Below, piece after piece: positions 30,584-38,840 of a stretch of 64,000 nucleotides of DNA. Made by a program: the position numbers and the translations under genes. The notes beneath the pieces were generated by a model, which was not told where the DNA came from, searched no databases, and worked only from the letters and a program-made list of their open reading frames with translations. This stretch comes from Devosia ginsengisoli. Lineage in GTDB: Bacteria; Pseudomonadota; Alphaproteobacteria; Rhizobiales; Devosiaceae. Where the stretch lies: NCBI RefSeq assembly GCF_007859655.1, contig NZ_CP042304.1, positions 62,001 through 126,000 of the forward strand, in the 5' to 3' direction. The stretch's first letter is position 1; each line of letters starts with the position of its first letter.

Positions 30584-31391
30584 GGGTTTCTCTCCTGCCG
30601 AACAGCCGCGTGACGGGAACCGCCAGCGACACTAGAAATATGACCAGGGCCATGACCACAATCGAGGGCCCCGAAGCGGTATCCCACGTTCGTGATCCAA
30701 ACAGCCCGCCGACCACAGCAATAGCCCCCAGCACCGCCGCCACAACAGCCATCATTTCCGGCGTCGCGCTCAACCGCCGCGCCGTCGCCGCCGGAATGAT
30801 CAGGAGCGACGTGATGAGCAGCACGCCTACCAGTTTCATGGCAATGGCGATGACCGACGCCATCAAGATCATCAGCACCAGCCGGCTCGCCTCCGGCCGC
30901 AGCCCTTCGGCCTCCGCCAGTTCCGGGCTCACTGTCGACGCCAGCAGCGGCCGCCACGCGAGGATCAGGATGGCGAGAATAGCCACCCCGCCGCCATAGA
31001 TGATGACGATATCCTCCACCGAAACGGCCAGAATATCCCCGAACAGAAACCCCATCAGGTCGATGCGCACAGTGGTCAAAAAGCCCACCAGCACCAGCCC
31101 TACCGCCAGCGTCGAATGGCTAAGGATCCCCAACAGCGCATCGGTCGACAGCGTCGCCTGCCGCTGCAGCACGATCAGCGCCCCCGCCACCAAAGCTGCC
31201 ACCGCGAACACGCCCAGCGTCATGTTCATCGACAGAATGATGCTGAGCGCCACGCCCAGCAGTGCCGAATGCGCCATCGTATCCCCGAAATACGCCATCC
31301 GCCGCCAGACGACAAAACAGCCCAGCGGCCCCGCCACCAGCGCCAGCCCGATACCCGCGATCAGGGCGCGCGAGAAGTAGTCACCGAACAT
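30573..31391 (-). CDS. znuB: Zinc ABC transporter permease ZnuB
   Basis: 272 residues, about eight membrane helices, ABC-3 family. It forms the inner-membrane channel for zinc with ZnuC and ZnuA. Characteristic segments are WRRMAYFGDTMAHSALLG at the N-terminus and EGLRPEASRLVLM near the ATPase contact loop. ATG 31391 is preferred because the upstream in-frame sequence is a translated palindromic repeat. Confidence 0.93.
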   Translation of the reverse strand: MFGDYFSRALIAGIGLALVAGPLGCFVVWRRMAYFGDTMAHSALLGVALSIILSMNMTLGVFAVAALVAGALIVLQRQATLSTDALLGILSHSTLAVGLVLVGFLTTVRIDLMGFLFGDILAVSVEDIVIIYGGGVAILAILILAWRPLLASTVSPELAEAEGLRPEASRLVLMILMASVIAIAMKLVGVLLITSLLIIPAATARRLSATPEMMAVVAAVLGAIAVVGGLFGSRTWDTASGPSIVVMALVIFLVSLAVPVTRLFGRRETHGA

Positions 31392-31461
31392 AATAAGCGG
31401 TCTCCAGCGCGCGCAGCACCCCCTCCGAGCGCCGCTAGGCGCTGCGCGCCAAGCTGTGCTT

Positions 31462-31596
31462 GCCTCCCCCTCAAGGGGGGAGGTGAATTCGGTGGGCCCG
31501 GCAAGTCGGTGCCACGCTCTCGAAGTCACCCTCCCCCTGAGGGGAGGGTAGCGTCGCTAGGCCCAACGGGCCGTAGCAAAGCTAGGGAGGGGGTGT
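31462..31596. repeat. Family D repeat region between znuC and znuB
   Basis: A CTCCCCCTCAAGGGGGGAG hairpin and, after about 60 bases, the longer family D unit (CCTCCCCCTGAGGGGAGGG...GCTAGGGAGGGGGTG). Together they fill the 222-base gap inside the znuCB unit. Confidence 0.8.
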
Positions 31597-31613
31597 CGAA
31601 CCCCACCAAAACC

Positions 31614-32417
31614 TCAATGCCCATGGTCGTGCCCCTCGTGGTGATGATGCCCGTGCTCATGCCCCTCCGGCACCACACACCCATCGTCATGATGCTCATG
31701 GTCGTGATGGTGCTCATAGATCGCCAGCGTATGCGCCGCCCGCTCCCCGAACAGCTTGAGATATTCCGGACTGCTCTTCACCGCGCTCGGCGTCCCCCGG
31801 CAGCAGACATGTCCGTTCAGGCAGATCACCGTATCGGTCTCCGCCATCACAACATGCAGGTCATGTGAAATCATCAATATGCCGCTCCGCGTCGTATCGC
31901 GGATTTGCCGCACCAATTCATACAGCGCCACTTCCCCGGAAAAATCGACGCCTTGCACAGGCTCGTCCAGCACCAGCAGGTCCGGCTTGCGGATCATTGC
32001 CCGCGCAAACAGCACCCGCTGGAATTCCCCGCCCGACAGCTCCTGCACCGCCGCCTTGAGCAGCCGCCGTGCCCCCACCGCCTCCAAAGCCGCGTCGATA
32101 GCGTCAGGCGCATGCCGCCCGGTCAGCGTCATCAGCCGCTCTACCGTCAGCGGCAGCGTCCAGTCGATGCTTAGCTTCTGCGGTACATAGCCGATGCGCA
32201 GCCCCGGCTTCCGCGTCACGGCCCCGGTACTCGGCTTCAGCACGCCCGTCGCCAGCTTGGCCGTGGTCGATTTGCCCGACCCGTTCGGCCCGATCAATGT
32301 CACGATCTCGCCGCGCGCAATCGTCAGGTCCACGCCGCTGACCAATGTCCGCCCACCACGTTTCACACCAGCATTGGCCAATGTGATCAGTGTCTCTTTC
32401 GGTGCCATGGCATCCAT
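31614..32417 (-). CDS. znuC: Zinc ABC transporter ATPase ZnuC, His-rich tail
   Basis: 267 residues. Walker A GPNGSGKST, the signature LSGGEFQRVLFARA and Walker B LLVLDEP are intact. After about residue 230 the protein ends in a His/Asp-rich tail of more than 30 residues (HHHDHEHHDD, then GHEHGHHHHEGHDHGH), a probable zinc sensor or buffer. ATG 32417 or 32408 is the start; the extension above 32417 is a translated repeat. It is divergent from znuA with shared control sites. Confidence 0.92.
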   Translation of the reverse strand: MDAMAPKETLITLANAGVKRGGRTLVSGVDLTIARGEIVTLIGPNGSGKSTTAKLATGVLKPSTGAVTRKPGLRIGYVPQKLSIDWTLPLTVERLMTLTGRHAPDAIDAALEAVGARRLLKAAVQELSGGEFQRVLFARAMIRKPDLLVLDEPVQGVDFSGEVALYELVRQIRDTTRSGILMISHDLHVVMAETDTVICLNGHVCCRGTPSAVKSSPEYLKLFGERAAHTLAIYEHHHDHEHHDDGCVVPEGHEHGHHHHEGHDHGH

Positions 32418-32437
32418 AAATCTATCGGCTCCATCTC

Positions 32438-32483
32438 TCCCCTCCCCCTTGAGGGAGGGGCCGGGGGGGGGGGTGTCGAGCTT
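32438..32483. repeat. Partial family D repeat with an 11-G run
   Basis: CTCCCCCTTGAGGGAGGGG is followed by eleven consecutive G (32463-32473) and TGTCGAGC. The normal family form has five to six G here. It lies in the znuC leader. Confidence 0.7.
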
Positions 32484-32523
32484 TGTGAAAAACCCGCCGC
32501 CACCCCTTGACCCACTCCAATAC

Positions 32524-32561
32524 GTTATAGCATAACACTGCGGCAAGCGTAATAACATAAC
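32524..32561. promoter_or_regulatory. Candidate Zur boxes, znuC/znuA divergent region
   Basis: Two 13-base elements, GTTATAGCATAAC (32524-32536) and GTAATAACATAAC (32549-32561), lie 12 bases apart, 18 bases before znuA. They fit the AT-rich dyad expected of Zur/Fur sites in an otherwise GC-rich region and could control both divergent units. Confidence 0.7.
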
Positions 32562-32578
32562 ATATCACGAGGTCGCCG

Positions 32579-33541
32579 ATGAAACTGCTCGCCCCCTTCG
32601 CCCTGCTGGCCACGGCGCTCCTCACCACCACGGCCATGGCGGCGCCCAGCGTCGTGGCCTCCATCAAGCCGGTCCATTCCCTCGTCGCATCAGTCATGGC
32701 CGGCGTGGGCGAGCCGACCCTCATCGTCAAGGGCTCGGCCTCGCCCCACACCTATGCCCTCAAGCCCTCCGATGCCGGCGCCCTCGAAGCCGCCGATATC
32801 GTGTTCTGGACCGGCCATGGCATGGAGCTTTTCCTGGCCGACGCCCTCGATACCCTGGCCACCGGCGCCACCGTGGTCGAACTGGCTGATTCCCCCGGCA
32901 TCACCCTGCTGCCCGTTCGCGAAGGCGGTGCCTTCGAAGCCCATTCCCACGAAGGCGAGGGTCATGACCACGAGGATCACGAAGGTCACGATCACGAAGA
33001 CCATGACCACGCCCATGACGAGCATGGCGAAGGCGACATGCATTTCTGGCTCGACCCGGAAAATGCCAAGCTGATGGTCACCCAGATCGCTACCACCCTG
33101 GCCGAGGCCGATCCCGGCAACGCCACCATCTACCAGGCCAATGCCGAAGCCGAGCTGGTCAAGCTCGATGAACTCGAAGCCGAGCTCGCCGCCACCCTGG
33201 CCCCCGTCGCCGACAAGCCCTTCATCGTGTTCCACGATGCCTATCAGTATTTCGAAGCCCGCTTCGGCTTGACTTTGGCCGGCTCGGTCACCGTCACGCC
33301 CGACGTCATGCCCGGCGCCGCCCGCATCGACGAGCTGAAGGCCAAGGTGGCCGAACTCGGCGCCACCTGCGTCTTCGCCGAACCCAATTTCGAGCCCACC
33401 ATCATCGCCGCCATCACCGAAGGCAGCGCAGCAAAGTCCGGCGTGCTAGACCCCGAAGGCGGCGCCCTGACCGAAGGCGTCGACCTCTATCCCAACCTCC
33501 TGCGGGGATTGGCCACCAACTTGGCAGATTGCCTGAACTAG
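32579..33541 (+). CDS. znuA: Zinc ABC transporter substrate-binding protein ZnuA
   Basis: 320 residues. Signal peptide to about residue 21 (TTTAMA). A cluster A-1 metal-binding protein of the periplasm: ligand His in SPHTYALKPSD (about 58-62), a His/Asp/Glu-rich loop (about 120-155, GHDHEDHEGHDHEDHDH), then HFWLDPENAK and FHDAYQYFEARF. It captures zinc for ZnuBC. The loop is the usual zinc trap of ZnuA proteins. Confidence 0.95.
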   Translation: MKLLAPFALLATALLTTTAMAAPSVVASIKPVHSLVASVMAGVGEPTLIVKGSASPHTYALKPSDAGALEAADIVFWTGHGMELFLADALDTLATGATVVELADSPGITLLPVREGGAFEAHSHEGEGHDHEDHEGHDHEDHDHAHDEHGEGDMHFWLDPENAKLMVTQIATTLAEADPGNATIYQANAEAELVKLDELEAELAATLAPVADKPFIVFHDAYQYFEARFGLTLAGSVTVTPDVMPGAARIDELKAKVAELGATCVFAEPNFEPTIIAAITEGSAAKSGVLDPEGGALTEGVDLYPNLLRGLATNLADCLN

Positions 33542-33562
33542 CTCTCACGGCGACCCCACCCA

Positions 33563-33712
33563 GCGCCCGTCACCCTCGGGCTTGACCCGCGAGGCGCCTG
33601 ATCATCGCCCTCGGTTCAAGCCCGGGCGTGACGATCCGGGGACGAGCAACATGTTGCCCCATCCCCGATCTGTTCCTCCCCCTTATCAGGGGGAGGCTAG
33701 GAGGGGGTATCC
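33563..33712. repeat. Family E-like pair followed by a family B repeat
   Basis: TCGGGCTTGACCCG...CGGTTCAAGCCCGGGCGTGACG is an inverted pair at 33563-33637; CCTCCCCCTTATCAGGGGGAGG with GCTAGGAGGGGGTATCC is a family B copy at 33672-33712. Confidence 0.75.
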
Positions 33713-33750
33713 GGCAAAGACTCAGCTTCGCCTCACAAACACCTCCCAAC

Positions 33751-33763
33751 GTAACGTGCTAAC
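33751..33763 (+). promoter_or_regulatory. Candidate Zur box upstream of the AztD-like gene
   Basis: GTAACGTGCTAAC followed by ATATC closely resembles the second znuA box with its flank (GTAATAACATAAC, ATATC) and lies 14 bases before the start codon. Confidence 0.6.
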
Positions 33764-33777
33764 ATATCGGAGACACA

Positions 33778-34965
33778 ATGCACGCTCGCTTCCTCATCCC
33801 CTTCCTTGCCGCCACTGCGCTCACCACCCCCGCTTTCGCCGATGACATCTCGGCCTGGCGCCTCTTCATCGCCGATCACGCCGAACCCAGCGTGACCGCC
33901 CTCGATCTGGCCACCGGCGACACGCTCGCCACTTTCCCGCTGGCCAGCCCCGCCGTGCTTTACGCCACCCATTCGGCCGAAGCCGTCTATGCCGTGCAGG
34001 GCGCCGGCAACCAGGTCTCGGCCATCGCCTCCGGCATCCACATCCACGATCATGGCGATCACGGTGATATCGACATCACCGATCCAACCCTGATCGAAGC
34101 CGCCATTGCCGGCGAAAAGCCCGTCCATTTCGTCGAACATGGCGGCAAGATCGCCCTGTTCTTCGACGCCGAAGGCAAGACCCGCATCGTCAGCGAAACC
34201 GACTGGCTCGCTGGCGGCGACCTCGTCCCCACCGAATTCGACAGCGGCGCCCCACACCATGGCGTTGCCGTCCCCTGGGGCGACTACACCATCGTCTCCG
34301 TCCCTAATCCGGCCGATCCCACCGCTCTCCCCATCGGCGTCAACGTCCTCGACGCATCAGGCGCTGTGGTCGGCGATCTCCATGCCTGCCCGGACCTGCA
34401 TGGCGAAGCCTCATCCGGCAACATGCTGGCCATCGCCTGCGCCGAGGGCCTGCTTGTCGTCACCGGTTCCGGCGTCCCCGAAATCACCCTTCTGCCCTAT
34501 GCCGGCCTGCCCGACGGCAAGTCCACCACGCTCCTGGGCGGCGTGGGCCTGCAATATTTCCTCGGCAATTACGGCGCCGACAAACTCGTCACCATCGATC
34601 CCTCAGCCGAAAATCCGTTCCGCCTCATCGACCTGCCGACCCGCCGCGTCCACTTCGCCGCCGATCCCGTCCGGCCGAAATTCGCCTATGTCTTCACCGA
34701 AGACGGCCAGCTTCGCCAACTCGACGTGCTGAAGGGCGAGATCGTTCAATCGGTGACCATCACAGCACCCTATTCCATGGACGGCGACTGGAACCTGCCG
34801 CGCCCCCGCATCGCCGTGGCTGGCGACGTCGTGGCGGTCACCGATCCGAACCAGAGCCAGGTCCACCTGATCGACATCGCCACCTTCACCGAAACCGGCA
34901 CCATCCCGGTCGCCGGGGCGCCGTATAACATCGTGGCGGTCGGCGGCTCAGGCACCGAGCACTAG
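33778..34965 (+). CDS. aztD: AztD-like periplasmic zinc metallochaperone
   Basis: 395 residues. Signal peptide to about residue 21 (TPAFAD). The remainder is a repeat-rich beta-propeller-like protein with a His/Asp cluster HIHDHGDHGD at about 83-92 and further His residues (EFDSGAPHHG). It matches the AztD type, which hands zinc to an AztC/ZnuA-class binding protein. Here the partner would be ZnuA, as no aztABC genes are present. Zur control is inferred from the box just upstream. Confidence 0.8.
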   Translation: MHARFLIPFLAATALTTPAFADDISAWRLFIADHAEPSVTALDLATGDTLATFPLASPAVLYATHSAEAVYAVQGAGNQVSAIASGIHIHDHGDHGDIDITDPTLIEAAIAGEKPVHFVEHGGKIALFFDAEGKTRIVSETDWLAGGDLVPTEFDSGAPHHGVAVPWGDYTIVSVPNPADPTALPIGVNVLDASGAVVGDLHACPDLHGEASSGNMLAIACAEGLLVVTGSGVPEITLLPYAGLPDGKSTTLLGGVGLQYFLGNYGADKLVTIDPSAENPFRLIDLPTRRVHFAADPVRPKFAYVFTEDGQLRQLDVLKGEIVQSVTITAPYSMDGDWNLPRPRIAVAGDVVAVTDPNQSQVHLIDIATFTETGTIPVAGAPYNIVAVGGSGTEH

Positions 34966-34980
34966 CTCTTTGCGAAGCGG

Positions 34981-35096
34981 ATACCCCCTCCCAACCTCCC
35001 CCTGATAGGGGGGAGCCGCGCAGTGGTGGGGCAACATAGTGCCAGATCCCCGATCTGTTCCTCCCCCTATCAGGGGGAGGCTAGGAGGGGGTATCC
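34981..35096. repeat. Family B palindromic repeat, inverted pair
   Basis: CTCCCCCTGATAGGGGGGAG and a facing CCTCCCCCTATCAGGGGGAGG with flanking arms fill the gap between the AztD-like gene and the DUF486 gene. Confidence 0.85.
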
Positions 35097-35118
35097 GCCA
35101 AAAAACCAGGGCGGCTGC

Positions 35119-35475
35119 CTACTTCAGCGGCCCCTTGAAGATGAAAAACGCCCCCAGCGCGATCATGGCGAAGCCGATGCCGTGGTTCCAGGTGAACTTC
35201 TCGCCCAGGTAGAACACCGCGAACAGCACGAAGACCGAGAGCGAGATCACTTCCTGGATGGTCTTGAGCTCTGCGCCCGAAAAGGTGCCATAGCCGATGC
35301 GGTTGGCCGGCACGGCCAGCCAATATTCGAAAAAGGCGATGCCCCAGCTCGCCAGCACCACCACCCACAGCGCCGCGCCGGGAAATTTCAGGTGCCCATA
35401 CCAGGCAAAAGTCATGAAGACATTGGACGCGATCAGCAGCCCGATGGGTGCCAGCGTGGCGACATTGAAGCCCAA
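35119..35475 (-). CDS. DUF486/DMT family small membrane protein
   Basis: 118 residues with four predicted helices; the blocks NVFMTFAWYGHLKF and SWGIAFFEYWLAVPANRIG are characteristic of DUF486, a half-size member of the drug/metabolite transporter clan. It probably works as a dimer in the inner membrane; the substrate is unknown. Confidence 0.85.
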   Translation of the reverse strand: MGFNVATLAPIGLLIASNVFMTFAWYGHLKFPGAALWVVVLASWGIAFFEYWLAVPANRIGYGTFSGAELKTIQEVISLSVFVLFAVFYLGEKFTWNHGIGFAMIALGAFFIFKGPLK

Positions 35476-35555
35476 GGCTTCCTCCGAAAACGGGAAACCG
35501 GGTCCATCCCGGCCGCGCCTTTACCGGTCGCCGTGCTTTCGCGGAAGCGGGATTT

Positions 35556-35810
35556 TCAGCGCAGATGCTTGGTCGGCTGCTCCAGCCCGAAAATATCGTC
35601 GGTCAGGCTGTCCATCCGCTCGCGGATCAGCGCCTGCGCGTCATAGATGCCGCGGTTATAGAAATAGGCGCCCATCTTGTCGACGAAGAACATCATCAGC
35701 ATTTCCGCCGGAATCGAGCCGATCTGCTGGTCCAGTTCCTCGCGGAAATAGTCCTGGATTTCCCCCACAATGGCCTTGGTTTCCTCTTTGTCGAACTTGA
35801 TCGGCTTCAT
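35556..35810 (-). CDS. DUF2164 family protein
   Basis: 84 residues, acidic and mostly helical: EIQDYFREELDQQIG and the FFVDKMGAYFYNRGIYDA block typical of DUF2164. The role is unknown. It lies 80 bases upstream of the DUF486 gene on the same strand. Confidence 0.85.
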   Translation of the reverse strand: MKPIKFDKEETKAIVGEIQDYFREELDQQIGSIPAEMLMMFFVDKMGAYFYNRGIYDAQALIRERMDSLTDDIFGLEQPTKHLR

Positions 35811-35903
35811 GGCGGCGTCTCCTTCAGGTCCCGTTCATAGCGCGAGTCGCTGATTGCGCCTGCCGGCCCCACCAGGGAAAACTGAGCCACCGAGGAGAAA
35901 ATC

Positions 35904-36503
35904 ATGCTTGCCCGCGCCTCATTTTTCGTAGCAATGGCATTTGCCACGCCGGCGCTGGCCGAGCAGGTCGCCTGCGAAGGCGCCTTCGCCATCGACAGTT
36001 CAGAAGCCCGCCTCATCGCGCTCTACGGCGCCGAAAATGTCGTCACCGACATCGTGCCCGGCCCGGAAGGCAGCGAAATGCTGGCCACCACGGTCTTTCC
36101 CGACAATCCCGACAAAACCCTGCAATTCGTCTGGTGGGACGAGGATGGCCTGACCAGCCCCAGCTATATCGAACTGCCCGCCACCATGACCGCGCCCGGC
36201 GGCGTCCGCATCGGTCAGTCACTGGCCGAAATCGAGGCCCTCAACGGCGAGGTATTCACCCTGCTCGGCTTCGGCTGGGACTATGCCGGCTCCGCCGGCT
36301 TCGAGACCGGCGCCCTGTCCGGCCTGCCCGGTGGCTGCCACCTCAACCTGCTTTTCGACCCGGGCGAGGCCCCCGTCGGCGTCGATACCATGCCCGCCAT
36401 GGGCGACAAGGAGCTGTCCTCCGACGATCCGCTGCTGGCCCAGATGCCGGTAACGGTCTACGCCATGTCCATCGGCTATCCGCATCCTGATTTCCGCGAT
36501 TGA
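35904..36503 (+). CDS. Exported hypothetical protein
   Basis: 199 residues with a clear signal peptide (to about PALA, residue 19) and no lipobox. The mature region holds two cysteines (VACEGAF, GGCHLNL) and acidic loops; no domain is recognised. A good GAGGAGA ribosome-binding site precedes the ATG. It precedes the cobalamin riboswitch but is not controlled by it. Confidence 0.65.
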   Translation: MLARASFFVAMAFATPALAEQVACEGAFAIDSSEARLIALYGAENVVTDIVPGPEGSEMLATTVFPDNPDKTLQFVWWDEDGLTSPSYIELPATMTAPGGVRIGQSLAEIEALNGEVFTLLGFGWDYAGSAGFETGALSGLPGGCHLNLLFDPGEAPVGVDTMPAMGDKELSSDDPLLAQMPVTVYAMSIGYPHPDFRD

Positions 36504-36535
36504 CCCCGACCCCTCCACAGGGGTAACTCTGGACC

Positions 36536-36725
36536 TGTGTTGGTTCCCCGCGTCCGTTGTGGCAAGGGGATCAAAAGGGAACACGGTGCGACGTACCCAT
36601 CAGGGCGCAAAACCGTGGCTGCCCCCGCAACTGTAAGCGGTGCGCGTCCTCGATATGCCACTGGCGAAAGCCGGGAAGGCGAGGGCGCTATCTCCACCGT
36701 GAGCCAGGAGACCTGCCGACACCCT
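36536..36725 (+). promoter_or_regulatory. Cobalamin riboswitch
   Basis: The B12 box is GAGCCAGGAGACCTGCCGAC (36701-36720), preceded by the conserved core GCCCCCGCAACTG and GCGAAAGCCGGGAAGG. About 65 bases separate it from cbtB; GACACCCTTGG and GGGCGAAGAGCCC may form the expression platform. It should lower expression of cbtBA and the cob genes downstream when adenosylcobalamin is plentiful. Confidence 0.95.
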
Positions 36726-36789
36726 TGGGATCAGTCCCACTGAACAGCCGGGCGAAGAGCCCATTCTATTCGTGCACGGAGGGTGCCAC

Positions 36790-36972
36790 ATGAATACGAC
36801 GACCACCTCGACTGGCCTCCAGTCTCTCTCGATTTCCCAGCGCATCATTGCCAGTTCGCTGGCGCTTCTGCTCGGGCTGACCCTTCTGGTCGGCACCGGC
36901 TTTGCCGGCGATTTCCGCCTGCATAACGGCGCCCACGACACCCGCCACGCCATGGGCTTCCCCTGCCACTGA
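36790..36972 (+). CDS. cbtB: Cobalt transporter subunit CbtB
   Basis: 60 residues with one membrane helix (about 20-43) and the C-terminal His motif of CbtB (AHDTRHAMGFPCH). It is thought to work with CbtA in cobalt uptake for cobalamin synthesis. It lies directly behind the B12 riboswitch; ATG 36790 is favoured over a TTG 18 bases earlier. Confidence 0.92.
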   Translation: MNTTTTSTGLQSLSISQRIIASSLALLLGLTLLVGTGFAGDFRLHNGAHDTRHAMGFPCH

Positions 36973-37017
36973 GGCAGGCTGGCGCTTTTTAAGCGCCCGT
37001 GAACCGAGAGAAAAATC

Positions 37018-37785
37018 ATGATCCGCAATCTGTTTGCCGCTGCGCTTCTCGCAGCCCTTTGTGCTGGCCTCATCACGGCCGCCATCCAGCATTTCCGTGT
37101 CACCCCGCTGATTCTCCACGCCGAGACCTTCGAGGGTGAAGGCGGCCACAGCCACGGCGCCGAAGCCGTCGCGGCCGACCACGAACACGCCGAAGGCACT
37201 GCCGACCACACGCACGATGCCGTCGCCGCCACCGAAGCCGAGCCCGAAGAATGGGCCCCGGCAGATGGCTTCGAGCGCACCGCCTATACAACCCTCGCCA
37301 CCGTCCTAGCCGCCGCCGGCTTCGCGCTGGTCATCGGCGCCGTCTCGATGTTTGCTGGCCTGCCCATCACCTTCGCCAATGGTTTCCTCTGGGGCATTGC
37401 CGGTTTCGTCACCTTCTCGTTGGCCCCGGCCTATGGCCTCGCCCCCGAACTGCCCGGCATGCCCGCCGCCGATCTGGCCGCCCGCCAGGTCTGGTGGGTC
37501 GGCACGGCGCTGTCCACCGGCGCTGCCTGCCTGTTGCTGGCCAAGACCCGCGCCGGCTGGGCCTTTGCCGTCGCCATCGCGCTGGTCGCCATTCCCCACA
37601 TCATCGGCGCCCCCGCCGCGCCCGATGAGCCCAGCGCCGTCCCGGCCCACCTCGCCACCGAATTCGCGGCGATCACCCTGGGCACCTCGCTGGTCTTCTG
37701 GCTCATCCTCGGCACCGTCTTCGGCAAGCTCAACGATGTGTTTGCGGCGCGCAGCGCCACCGTCCCGGCAGGAGCCACCGCATGA
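37018..37785 (+). CDS. cbtA: Cobalt transporter CbtA
   Basis: 255 residues. About five membrane helices, with a large soluble loop after the first (about 35-80) holding scattered His-x-His pairs (HSHG, DHEHAEG, DHTHD), typical of CbtA. It probably imports Co2+ together with CbtB. Its TGA overlaps the cobW ATG, so coupling is likely. Confidence 0.92.
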   Translation: MIRNLFAAALLAALCAGLITAAIQHFRVTPLILHAETFEGEGGHSHGAEAVAADHEHAEGTADHTHDAVAATEAEPEEWAPADGFERTAYTTLATVLAAAGFALVIGAVSMFAGLPITFANGFLWGIAGFVTFSLAPAYGLAPELPGMPAADLAARQVWWVGTALSTGAACLLLAKTRAGWAFAVAIALVAIPHIIGAPAAPDEPSAVPAHLATEFAAITLGTSLVFWLILGTVFGKLNDVFAARSATVPAGATA

Positions 37786-38837
37786 CCAAGATCCCCACCA
37801 CCGTCATCACCGGCTTCCTCGGCGCCGGCAAGACCACCCTCGTCCGGCACCTGCTGGCCCATGCCCCCAAGGGCAAGCGCATTGCCCTGATCATCAACGA
37901 ATTCGGTGATCTCGGCGTCGACAAGGATATCCTCGCCGGCTGCGGCGACGAAACCTGCCGCGAAGAGGATATGGTCGAGCTCTCCAATGGCTGCATCTGC
38001 TGCACCGTGGCCGACGAGTTCATCCCCACCATGCAGGCTTTGCTCGCCCGCCCGGAAAAGTTCGATCACATTGTCATCGAAACCTCGGGCCTCGCGCTAC
38101 CCCAGCCACTGATCCGCGCCTTCAACTGGCCCGAAATCAAGGCCCAGGTCACTATCGATGGCGTCGTCACCGTCGCCGATGCCTCGGCCCTGGCTGAAGG
38201 CCGCTTCGCCTCCGACGAAGCCGCCGTCGATGCCCAGCGCCGCCAGGACGAAATGCTCGACCACGAAACGCCGCTCGGCGAACTCTTCGAAGACCAGCTC
38301 TCCGTGGCCGACCTCGTCGTCGTCAACAAGGCTGACCTCGTCGACGACGCCACCCTCGACAAGGTCGAAGCCAATCTCCGCGCCGAAATGCGCCCCGGCG
38401 TCGGCCTCATCCGCGCCCGCAACGGCCATGTCGATATCGCGGCTCTGCTCGGCATGGGCATGGGCAGCGAGGACGACATCGCCAACCGCCCCAGCCACCA
38501 CGAGCTGGAGCACGGCGACCAGACCCACGAGCACGACGATTTCGACAGCTTCTCCATCCGCATCCCCAGCGTGAACAGCAAGGACGACCTCCTCGCCGTA
38601 ATCGAGCAGACCATCCGCGACCACGACGTGCTCCGCTTGAAAGGCTTCGCCGCCGTCCCCGGCGCCGCCGCGCGCCTCGCCATCCAGGCCGTCGGCCCGC
38701 GCGTCACCGCCTATTTCGACCGCCCCTGGAAGGACGGCGAAATCCGCGACACGGCCCTGGTCGTCATCGGCGAACAGCCGCTCGACCGCGCCGCCATCAC
38801 CCAGAGCCTGCAGAAAGCCGCGGCGCTCGCCGCCTGA
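37782..38837 (+). CDS. cobW: Cobalamin biosynthesis metallochaperone CobW
   Basis: 351 residues, a COG0523 GTPase. P-loop GFLGAGKTTL, the metal site NGCICC (CxCC type) and a His/Asp-rich insert HHELEHGDQTHEHDD at about 245-260 are visible. It is believed to deliver cobalt to the CobNST chelatase, and the adjacent cobN supports this. Four bases separate the two genes. Confidence 0.95.
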   Translation: MTKIPTTVITGFLGAGKTTLVRHLLAHAPKGKRIALIINEFGDLGVDKDILAGCGDETCREEDMVELSNGCICCTVADEFIPTMQALLARPEKFDHIVIETSGLALPQPLIRAFNWPEIKAQVTIDGVVTVADASALAEGRFASDEAAVDAQRRQDEMLDHETPLGELFEDQLSVADLVVVNKADLVDDATLDKVEANLRAEMRPGVGLIRARNGHVDIAALLGMGMGSEDDIANRPSHHELEHGDQTHEHDDFDSFSIRIPSVNSKDDLLAVIEQTIRDHDVLRLKGFAAVPGAAARLAIQAVGPRVTAYFDRPWKDGEIRDTALVVIGEQPLDRAAITQSLQKAAALAA

Positions 38838-38840
38838 CCC

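Noticed and set aside
31392..31529. Longer ZnuB and ZnuC starts
   Set aside because: The extensions (also 32418-32558 for ZnuC) are translated repeats, and the conserved proteins begin at the internal ATG codons.
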